Below the pieces are notes generated by a model. It ran no database searches. It saw only the letters and a program-made list of their open reading frames with translations, and was not told where the DNA came from. Source: Molanna angustata (taxonomy: Eukaryota > Arthropoda > Insecta > Trichoptera > Molannidae). Taken from it: DNA of 64,000 nt. The translations under genes were made by a program, and so were the position numbers. Where the stretch lies: assembly GCA_963576475.1 (NCBI GenBank), contig OY754968.1:13868616-13932615 (forward strand). The letters run 5' to 3'. Shown here in pieces: positions 31,425-43,600 of the stretch (its first letter is position 1; the number at the start of each line of letters is the position of its first letter).

Positions 31425-31432
31425 TATATAAA
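31425..31432 (+). promoter_or_regulatory. TATA box of Ddc
   Basis: CTATATAAAGG in a locally GC-rich, GGTGAGGAGG-containing region, about 240 bp before a good splice donor and in the correct orientation for Ddc. The start site is expected near 31455. No perfect TCAGT initiator is seen there. Confidence 0.6.
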
Positions 31433-31454
31433 GGATCCCCCCCACTGTCCTCCA

Positions 31455-31668
31455 CCCTCCACTCCCACCATACCTCTCACAGCGGCTCCACTCTCGGGCA
31501 ACCCGCGCTTTATCACACTGATCTCTATACTTCACTTGACTGACTTGACACAGTGCCCTCACAACGTCCAACGTTAACAATCGAATTATTAACTCCGCCA
31601 ATTTTGAAATAATAAGTGTAGTGATTGCTATATTATATTTTTGTGTATTGGAATAAACTAACATACAA
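31455..31668 (+). other. Ddc: Ddc non-coding exon 1 (5' UTR)
   Basis: About 214 nt from the predicted start site to CAA|GTAAGT. It has higher GC than the flanks and no useful ATG. Insect Ddc genes generally have a non-coding first exon, which supports the assignment, but transcript data would be needed. Confidence 0.5.
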
Positions 31669-34600
31669 GTAAGTACTTACCTATTTATATAATTTTCGTA
31701 CTCAATTTATTTTTATTCAACATGGATATTAATTAGATACTAATATTGTTATCTTTTAATATTTTACTTTATACAAGTAAGTGCCTATTTAAGTATATAA
31801 CTTTCGTACTCAATTTATTTTTATTCAAGATGGGTATTATTAAGATACTAATATTGTTATCTTTTAATATTTTACTTTATGTTATTAAATTTACATGACA
31901 CAAAATATTTATATTCGGTATTACAATTACTCTATATTAACTTTTAACTAGTAGGTACTTATATTAATATTTTATTTTTGTTAAATATACACTATTGAAA
32001 ACATTATAATTGATAATTAACAAATAACTTATTAATAACTAATAATTGTATAATTTTTAATTTAATTAGGTATATAAATACATTTATACTTTTTTGAAAT
32101 TTATCCAAATATAAATAATATAGGTAATTGAAATTTTATTTTTATATATTTATTTAAAATATTCTGTACACAATGGCGGGCTTATTGCCAAATGGCAATA
32201 TCTTCCAACCAACCATATTCGTTTGGTGAAGCCAATTTTTTTATGACACGTACCAATTTACAGATGTTAATTTAAGCAAAAAAAAATTACGTTTGGTTTT
32301 GTAAATTAATTCGTAATATTCGTCGGGAAATAGCGAATACCTACGTAGGTACTTTTTAAATCGGCGGCGCCCAGATACATTTTCAGATTAAATAAATATA
32401 TTCCTTATATTATATATAATTTTCCATTCAGGTTGATAAGCATAATGATTTGATTATTTTTATCAATGTGAAACTATTTATTTTTAAATATATTGTGTAG
32501 GTACAATTTATAATTACATCGAATTAAATCGTTTTATAGAGTCAGCTAAAATTAAAACAAAAGCTATAAATATAATTTTTTCTCACAATATCTAATTAAT
32601 AAAAAAGGAATTTTGAAATAATGATTCCCGCAGACCAAAAATCAAAATAACTGATTTTGATTAGTTGAAAACTGAACACAGAATATATAGAATAAAATGC
32701 TATATATTGTGTGATGATTAAGACTTTTTCGTTTTGAAAATAATTTTGTATGGGATAAATTCGTATGTTTATACCTACATACCTATATATACTTGCTATT
32801 CATATTATATAGGAAATTATCAAAATTATATTTATATAAAATTTAATGAATAATTAAATTGAATTAATCATTTTGATAAAGGCGGTGAAATAAGTAATAA
32901 AATAATTTGATTCGTTGTGGGTTATTGTTTTCATCGCTAAATTTTATTCATTTGTTGTGCGGAAACTTTCCGTAAATTATACATAGGTTAAAACAATAAT
33001 GCAAGCGATGAAACAAAAAAAATGGCGTGTAGTGACCAGAGGCGGCTGGTGATTGAAATTATAGGCGGTGCATATTTACATAAACATAATAATATGTACC
33101 TACATTCATCTTTATATTTCTTACGCAATTCTTGCTTCTGTGGGTTTTAAACACTGTTAAGTTGGAAGAATTGCCAAATGCCACTTAATTCGCCACTTAT
33201 GCAGGATGCAAGGAAGTATTTATTATTTTTTGACAAATTTATTTGATTACTAGTAGGAAAAAAGTCCAATCTATGCGTATATAGTATATGTTATCATAAA
33301 ATAGTCGATTGTATTTTTTTTTCTCAAGCAATTTAAATGTACTTATTCAAATATTAATTTAACACGTACCCAATAACAAATTGACACTTTCTGGATAGAT
33401 ATTTATCGTCTCATAGAGCTAGACTGAAAACACAATTAAAATTATACCTCATCTGGAAATATAACCCGATCCTTTATATAACTCTATAAGTTGATTGGAA
33501 TGAATTGCCTAATGGCAATAAGCCTACGAGTGTGTAATAAATTTGCATATATTATGTACAAAGGGATTAATAAAAATTAAATACACAAGCGAGAAATTCA
33601 AAATTTTTGTATTACAAATAAATTACTACAGTAAGATTTTATAAGTTAATTTTAATTAAGATTTTCATATCGTTTGGCCAAATACATCACAATAAAAAAA
33701 TATATAAAAACATTTGTTATTTGTATAAAAAATGGATATTTCTTATAAATTAAAGTTTCATTAAATGCTAGGTAGGTACTCACACTGGGTATATCTAGAT
33801 GCAAATGAAAAAAAAAACTTTCGACACTTTCATTTGTATAAACACTTCGATTACACGATTGTTTTAAATATGGATTTGTTTTTGGACACCATTGATAAAG
33901 CAATGAGACAGTCTTCTGTTATAATAAGAATATAATAATGTATTATCCTCAAAAATATTAGAAAAAATGCGTAGAAAATCACCGATGGCACTCCTCAGTT
34001 GTCATTGAGATTGTACAAATAATTGTATGATAATTTACTATAAGACTGGATCATAGGTATTTCAAATAGTTTTTAAATTGTTATCACTCCATCGACGTTG
34101 AAAAAATACCACGAGAATAAAGAACACACAATTCAGTCGATATTATTTCATATCTTTATTCACTCTAGAAAGATGTTTTGTTTAAAAAACAGATAAATCG
34201 ATGAATGACACTTTGTGTTCTGTGTGGACAACCGGTCAAACAGTCAAACAGTCAAACTTGAATGTTGTTGTATAACATTATACGTTGAATAACATCATAC
34301 GTCAGTAAATGTAAAATAATCTTTACTAATCAAATCTAAAAGGTCGTTTTTACGCATGTTTTTGGTAACTCTTATTATGGACAGAATATGTCTTCAATGC
34401 GCATGTGCGGGGCAGATCGGGCAGTGCACGACAACTGAATGATTACATCTCTTTCTAACGCATATGTAGACCAATGAGGCATTATAACACCGACGATTTT
34501 GAACAAAATATAGAATTTGTATGAGGTCTCACATTTATTTACGGGCATTATTGAAAGTGCACATAATCCTTAATGCGCATGCGCGAAATATATTTCGTAC

Positions 34601-37600
34601 TACAGTATACTCACGGTCACGACTACACCGCGCATTCACCATGTACCTACAGGAAATTTACTACATACATATTATTATTGAAATGTATGTTTACAAGTGT
34701 TTTGATAAATTTCTAGGGATATTTCTTTTTTATTTTAGTAAGCAGTGCAGTGCACTTATGCACACACTAAGAAACCGCCTGTGGTAGTGACCTCTGTATT
34801 CTCAGAATGCTGTATTATAATTAGTCCTACCTACCTTATAAACTTGTTTTACTATCAGGCAAAAAATCCCATGTCATATAAAGGTACTAAGCCAAAATTT
34901 GCTAAATTCACATAGAAATTAAAATATTATTAACAAATGTGGTGCTCTTAAAACACAATGCTTTATCTAAGTTTAGTTTGTCTATCGACAATTCTTGATA
35001 GAACTCCATCGTATGTTGATATGTTATAAATATAAAAAAATACTTGGTAATAGTTCTATTGTACCTATTTATTAGATCATCGACGCGTTTCGTGCAAGGC
35101 ACATCGTCAGAATAATGCTCTGCAAGACTGAGACTAGTGGTTATATACACCTGTCATGTAAATTTTGTATATAACCACTAGTCTGTCTTGTAGAACATTA
35201 TTCTGACGATGTGCCATGCACGAAACGCGTCGATAATCTAATAAATACAATAGAACTATTACCAAGTATTTTTATATTTATAACATATCAACATATAATG
35301 CTTTATGCTTACTGCAGTAAAAGATTGTTAAATGTATATTACCGATTTGAAAAATATGTTTTAAGCTATCTCTGTTTATCAAAATTTTGTTAAATATTTT
35401 TTCACAGTAAAACACCTACTCATAATATTTTGTGTATTAAAAAAAATAATTCAATGGTTTTTATATTTTCAGAATGTCAAAAGAAAACGTGAATTTACAG
35501 TTTGGTACGTTTTAAATGAAATAACAGCTAGATATTTGTAAAAGTTTAAAAATGCCGTTTTTAGTAGGCACTTTTGTTTAATTTTTCGTTCTAATGTGTA
35601 TTGTTTCATAGATATTATATAATAATATACGTTCTGCTTAATGCATGATAGTTATCTATGTGAATTTTCAGTGTTTGCTTGTATTGTTGTATTTTTTTTC
35701 AAATAGTGAATAGGTACGTAGGTATCCGTATGGCGTACGGCGTACGCCATACGGATTATCCTTTTTGTGTCCTCTCTACAGCCCAAACCATAAGTCCGAT
35801 CGACTTCATATTAACATCATATATGTAAAGTGCATAGACCTAGATATTTATTTATTTGAAATAAAATATAACAATAAATCAATTTACAAATACTTATATA
35901 GCATACACAAAAATATTTTATTTATATTGATAATATGTTAGAAGCATGTACAATAGACGAACATGTATGAGACGATGCATGAATGTTGACGAGGCGATGA
36001 ATGTGTGCCAGGATAGAAAGATATGGCGTTCGGTTCTCTCTGCCTACCCCGTAAGGGACATGGCGTGATGGTATGTATGTATGTATGTATATTGATAATA
36101 AGTCCATAAAGTTAGAGCTGATTAGTTTTCCATAGATATCCGTTAATTTCTTCTCTATGATTTCATCTGTCCTAATTTCCAAAATGCTTTCACGGTCTGG
36201 TGAATCGAGGTATTTTTATAATGTTTGAAAATTTGATACAGTAAAAATACACTCATCAACAATGCATTCAAGAATTGTCGAAATTTAAAGAATATTCTAT
36301 GGTCTGCCATATCAATGTGAAATAAATTTCATATTTGTATGAAAAATGTATATAGCAGTAGAAAAATAGCTTATGTATGGGAAAATTGAGTGATCAACTT
36401 CATATTGATATTGTATGTGTCTCTATAGACAAGTGTAATTTTTTACTCTCCACTTCTATCTTCCTCAAGGGGTAGGTAGTGAGAACCGAATTCCCTATTC
36501 TTCTATCTTGACACATATCCATCGCCTCATCAACATTGATACACTGTCTCGTACATTCTCATCTTGTTAGTTATGCATTTTTTTACATTAATTTCTCAAC
36601 AGGTATCAACGAAAACAATGCCACGAAACTCATAGTGCAGACAATGTTTTTGTGTGTATGTGTGTGAAAACTTTTGTCCTCTGGGAATCGTATATTTGTT
36701 TAAGATCTAATGGAAATGTACTTCACCTTGAATTATGAAAAAAAATAAGTGTACATATATATTGAAAAAAAAAGAAATGTACATCATAAAAATGCATTTA
36801 GAGATGGTCAACTTTTCAAGAAGAAAAAATGTACACTTGCTGTGTACATTTTTTACATTTACATTTATGTTTTGAGAGTATATTGTTGGCTACAACCCAC
36901 TCGTTTTTTGTAGGTGTACAGATAGGTATCAACACAAACATAAATTCATATTAATTGGCTTTATTTTCACATCACTTAACTCGATGTTTCTGGAAAATTT
37001 GTCCCTTCAATAAAAATATTAGGTAATCTATATTTTCATTAAATTTATACATGTGGGTGTAAAAAAATAGTGGTAAAAAAATATGTAAAAAAATCTGTTA
37101 TATTTAATACGCTTTCATCGTAGGTTTTAAAATAATCCGTATGTGTTTGCATTGTTGTTTTTTATTTGGTTTGTAAATTGAAAACATTATAATTATGTGT
37201 TTTAATACAAAGTTTTGAGAATACATTATGCCTATACTTACTTATTTGTAAATTTGAAAATAAAACGTATAGTGAAAACTGCCAGACTTAGGTACGTATT
37301 TTTGTATAGAGTGGGCCAGGCTGATTTTTTTTCTGTAAAAGAGACACAATTTAGGGGTTTCCAACAACCAAAGTGTTTGTCAATCGAAGGCTTATAGATT
37401 ACGAATAGTCTTCCGTAGTAAATATATAAAAATCACGCTTTGTGCTATGACACTTCATATTATAACTGACGTGTTAAAATATAAATTTTCAACACTTTGA
37501 AGGCCACCACTACTGCTGTGGCATCCTTTTACAGAAAAAAAACCGCCTTTATACTATTTCGTAAATTAGGCTGTCGCTGGCTTTTGTGTGTAAAAATGTT

Positions 37601-40600
37601 TATAAATAACATATACGTACTTACTTGTATTACTCGTATATGTAAATAAGTATCCTGGAATTGGGGGATATACCTACAATATAATATTTACAACCTATAT
37701 ACTTATTTGTCTATACATAATTATCAATCTTCCTAATGTTGAGATTAAACACATTTACAGAAACAATGGACGCAGCGGCGTTTACTGATTTTGCCAAAGA
37801 GATGGTTGATTATATCGCCAAATACATGGAGAATATAAGAGATAGGTAAGTCTTTAATTACTATTTCTTGAATTTAACAATAGAAAAAACATTAAATCTC
37901 CAAAGAACAGAGAGATGTGCCTTTTTAGCAATTTGAAAATAAAAATATCAAATTTTTAGATTCCTGAGCTTGGGGTCACTTTGAAATATTTGACAGTTAA
38001 AAAAAATTAGAAGCACCGTTCTGATATCTTTCAAAATCTTCATAATTGGGTCTAAGTGAGTATACAAATTTACAAAATTTGAAAAGAATCGAATGAGTTT
38101 TTTAGTCTATAATTGATAAAGTAAAATAAACACGCCGTAAGGTACATAGTACATATGTAATAGGTACCTACACGGCTCATACACGCACACAGATACATTG
38201 TGATGAAACTTTCAGAATACAATCTCAGCACGATACTACATATTTGATATTCTGCAATAAAAAAAAAAAACTTAAAAATTGCGAATCCATTACTCCCCAC
38301 TATATCCCCTTGGGGTAGTGAGGAGTAAAAAGCGTGTATTAAATTCAAAGGTAGGCACACAAACCTTTCTCACTTTGATTAAATTATTCCAATACCTACC
38401 CTCAAAAACGTGTTGTTGTTATGTGGAAAAATATATAAATAATTTCTATGGGTTTTAACACGAATTAACACGAATACTTATCCATCTATGATAACATATA
38501 TTTGATAATATCAATATCTGGGTTTTACCTTATCTGTTAAAAAGTAGATTATTTTATTTCATTTTCTAAACATACTGTCATAATTACAAGTAGGTAATAC
38601 AAGAATATTAAGTTCAACATTTGAGGGTCAATTAATTACGAGTATTAATAATATAATCGTCATCATCAGATTGCGGTTCCAAGTACATAATAATAATAAT
38701 GTCATGTCGGTAAATTACAATCATTATTTACTAAATATGTGCCAGATTTTTTCTTCATCATCACTTTAATATATTAGACAACCCACACCCTTAGAAGAGT
38801 GATTTGTGATTCATTATCACATACCTAAACGTATTACATAAATAGTAATATTTCAAATACTTACATATTTGATGAATATGCAGGTAATATATGTATAATA
38901 AGTATTTGATAATACTTTCTTTGTAATATTTTTTTATTCTATTTTAAACGTCAAGGTAGTTTTTAAAGCATTACTTGACATGATGTAAAAAGAAGAGTTG
39001 ATGTATGGTTATTTCTTTACCTCTTCACCCTCCCATTTTTGTATTTGGGTCAGCTCTTCTTATTTATCTCATCCGTGGCTAGATATCTTGCTGTAGGTAC
39101 GAATAAGTACATATTATCTAAAATAAAAATGATATTTCAGTAGAGTGTTTCTCAATATGTTATCTCAATATCCCTTGATATTGCGGGAGCATTTGACAAT
39201 GCCTGGTGGCCTCTATTTAAAAAAACTAAGAGACCTTATGGTTCCTTGCAATCTATATTAAATACGGAGAGCTATTTTACAAATAGACATGTGGCCATGC
39301 CCGCGGGGGACAAGTTTTGCACTGGCGACCTATTAGCATCGGGTGCCCTCAGGGTTCTTTTCTGGGTCCACTGTTATGGAACCTCTTGTTCGACGACCTT
39401 CTCTCACTTTCAACTCCTACGGGCTGCAGAATTTTGGCATATGCCGTTGATGCTACAATCCTTATTCAAGGTAACATCCGAGCACTTATTGAGCGCGCAG
39501 CTACTAAGATACTTTCTTCTGTTGTAGATTGGGGTATAAGTCATAGACTCAATTTCGCACCTAAGAAGACATATGGGTTAGTGTTAAAAGGCACATTGAA
39601 AAGTTCTTCCTCCATAAAATTTATCAATATTCGTGTAATAAGTTCAAAGATTTGTGTGCTACACTAGATAGAAGCAATACTATGTTCGTACTGATTCCGA
39701 TAGTGCAAAAACAGCCTTCCAAAAGATTTCACGCCTTGTTCAAGCTAGTTGGGGCCTTAAATTTCCAGTAGCAAGACTGTTTTACAATGCTCCTGGGTAT
39801 AATGTGTTATGCCGCTCCTTGTTTGGCTCATCGTTGTGAAACCCAATACATCAACGTCTGCTGCCTTCTAGACAGCGCTTCGCTCTACTAGCTTTTGTAA
39901 AGGCTTACAGAACCTGCGCAACCGACACAATTTCTATTAATGGCTCCCCTTGATCTGGAAACACAGCGACAAGTTTCAATTCACAACCTGTATAGAGGCC
40001 GAAGCTCAATATTGGGTGGTGTTTCTCTCACATGTGTAAATTTACCCACAGTTCGCGAAGATATTGAGAACTTGGCCCGGAGTTCTCTTTTAGATGCTTG
40101 GCAACGTCGCGGGTCTTCGTCTTCCGTAGTCAGACTGACATTTTTATTTATTCCCGATGTGAGGATTCGAAATTTCTTCTTCGTGGATTGATCCCGATTA
40201 TTGGACCACGCAATTCCTTCCTGGACACGGCGGTTTCAAAAGTTATCTTTTTGTGTTCACGTATAATATACCGATTCGTCCTCATGTCAGCTTTGTGATA
40301 ATAACCCTGATGAACAGACTTCTGAACATATCCTATGGGAATGCACTAACTTCTCCGTGTCAACTTTCCGAACTCTACAACGATGTCCGGAGGAATTTCT
40401 TTGGACCTAATGCACATGTGGACCTTGTTGCCACGAAGAGCAACTTCAGGGCTTTCATAACTTTCTTTCTTAAATTTGGTACACTCTTATCTTCAGTGAA
40501 CGATGAGCCAGTTGTTTCCACATGATTAGCTCTCTTTGGCGCTTTAAGTGCAGTGTATGCAAGGTTTCAGAGTTCTCCGGACTCTTTGTGTGTTCTTGAC

Positions 40601-43600
40601 ACATAAAGAACAGAGTTTTGCAAGGGGCCGTCATTAGTCTCCATAAGCAGAACGGGTGGTGGTGGAGGAAGAACAGATTTTTACCCCAAAAATAAAATCA
40701 TGTCAATAAAAGCTAATATAATTTTACACGTTTTTTTCGCTAAACCTTGTGCTGATTAATATTTATGTAAATTTCCGATATTATCGAAAGTATTTTGAAT
40801 GTACAATCTTGTGGCGAAGGTGGGGTCACTAGCGAAAGGGACGTCCTCTATCCACGTGGTGGGGTAGTGTGAGTAAGCTTTTGGATGAAGCCCACATCCC
40901 AGCCCAGACTATACAGGACAGATCATCCTGGCGCTAGAGGATTAAGAGAGCCGACCCTACCTAAAATAGGAAAAGGCTAAGAAGAAGAAGAGACTTGTCT
41001 AAAAATACCTACTAATATACTATAAAGACGACAATTATTTTCTGAAATAGATCAAATAATAAAAGTTAATTGGTATATTATAAAGGTATTATAAACCTAC
41101 CAAACTATAATTATTTATACCTTCTTATGAATCTATCTTATTATGAATATGTAACTTGTAATGTTTGTATTAAGTAGGTATAATATTATAATGAATTGAT
41201 TGGAATTCATTGTTAATTGTGAACTAGTTTTATATTATAGAATGTCATTTTCAGATTAGGTAAGTATAAGGTTGTTTAATTTACATCAAGGTTGTTACTC
41301 TGTGTCAAGTTTTACCAAGAAGTTGACTATGTTTATATAAACTTGTATAGGTACCTACATATTAATATATGAGGCGTACCTATGCTTATAGCTCTCAATA
41401 ATCTAAAAATCTACGATATTTTTAATGTGCTTTAACTACGTTTTTTTAAACTACGATAACATTTGATTTATAAGTTATTATGAATGTCTTGTCGTAGAAT
41501 AGACAAGTAGAAAATATTTTAGTACAAAATTTTGTTCTAAAGTAACCTTGACCAATATAAATGATAAATTACAATGAGGTAAAAAGTTTGACATTCTTTG
41601 TATTGGAGAATGGAAATGATATACATAGAACACCTGTATTATTATTATTTATTTATTTTAAATGGAACTTGAAACCTCAAATGGAGGAACATTGGCCAGA
41701 GTCAAGTATGTTAAAACATAGTGCATTTGCTAATTACATTAAAATAAACATTAAAATAAACAAATTATAAAGTATGTGGAATACAAAAAAAAATACTGAA
41801 TTAAAAATTTGAAAAGTTGGGAAAAAAAATTGTTTTTTAATGAAATTACAAATTGATGTTATTCTGTCTGATAAATTTTGTAAGAACATTAAGTACCTAC
41901 TTGAAATTTATTAAGGCTGAGTAATGAGGTGATATTATGTGGAGGAAATATTTTAAATTTAATCAGGTGTGTTAAAGAGCCTATATTATTTTAAAGCTTG
42001 TATTTAAAAATAGAAAAAATGTACGGTCAACTTATGTTATACTTTATACTTACTCGTTTATGCATTTTCTAATAACGGAATTAGAACACAAACAAGTGAA
42101 ATAACTAAACTTCATTTGGATTCAACACTCAGTCTCAACTAGTCGGTCGATGGCAGGACAGCACTGCCGAAACATGTCGCATAGTGACTCAAAATATAGT
42201 GGTTTAGGGCAAAATTCACATGCCAAAACGGTTCATTTGGATTGTTTAAAAATCATTGAATAAATCATTTGGTTTGTTTCAAATAAATTTTTATACTCAT
42301 AGGTAGGTAATTTACCCAAAATATATTTTATTTGTTTGACAAAATGATCGGTCTGAAAATGATATAAAACAAATGTCTTGTTGATAAGTTTTGTACATTA
42401 TTGATAGCCTTGACATCGAAAAGCGTGAATAGGTAGCTACTTACCTTGATATATAATAATTATAATATGTATACCTAGGTAGTACAGTATTGTTCGTATT
42501 GATACACGCTGTTTTATCTGCGCCAAATAATCAGGAGAATGACCGCTGCCACATGCACTGTTACAGTTGGTTTTGAAAGTTATTCGACATTGAATTGCAA
42601 TACCAATTAGGTACAATGGCGCAACATCCATATTATTATAGAAAATTATATTTTGTTATATCCTAGTTGATCTGAATATAGATTGAATATTTATAATATT
42701 ATAAAACGGAATCTTTTTCTTGTTATTTTTTTTTAATTTATTTGAAAAAAATGGGCAACGTACAATAATATTTTTTTAAACAAATATAATAAATAAGAAT
42801 AGCAACATAAGTAATTGTAACTTAATCAGCCCACCTTTGATTTCATGATGCATTGTACTAACTACTGGTAACAAAAAAAAAATATTATTACTGTCTAACG
42901 TGGCTCCTGAAAAGAGTCCTGGACATACAGAATATGTCCACGGACCTGATCTTTTCCAAATTATTATACGTGATAAGGCATCGGTACAATGGCGAATTTT
43001 GAGCGGCATTAGTGTTTTTTTTGTCTAAAAAGAACGTTGAGGTGTGTCTTGTTCGTCTGTTTGGTATGTTGAAGTTAATAATTTTCAGAAGGTCTGTACA
43101 GTCAATATTGAAGTTTATTATGTCATAAAGGTACATTAAGTCTGAGGTCCTTCGTCTTGTTTGTAAAGTCAGCAATTCATGTTTGTAGTTATTACCAAAT
43201 TTGTACTTCATATGTTTCAAAAATATTTATTGTATTCGTTCTATACTGTTAATATAAATATTATATTGTGGATTCCAGATGACTGATGCATGCTCCAATT
43301 GACTTCTAACAATTGTGTTATATAGTAAGATAAATGTTTTCACTTGTATGAATGGTTTGCATACTCTCATCAGGAATCCCAACATTTTATAAGCTTTCAG
43401 TGTAATTGTGTCAATGTGTTTGTCAAATAAAAGTTTACTGTACAGTTGTATACCTAAGTCTCTGCAGTCTGATTTCTTATCAATCGCCTCCCTATTGATT
43501 GTGTATGTGTATTGTATTGTACTCTTTTTCCTAGAGAATGTAATGGAGTGACATTTTTTTACATTTAGTAACAGCTTATTCGAGACACAATAAGAAGTTA

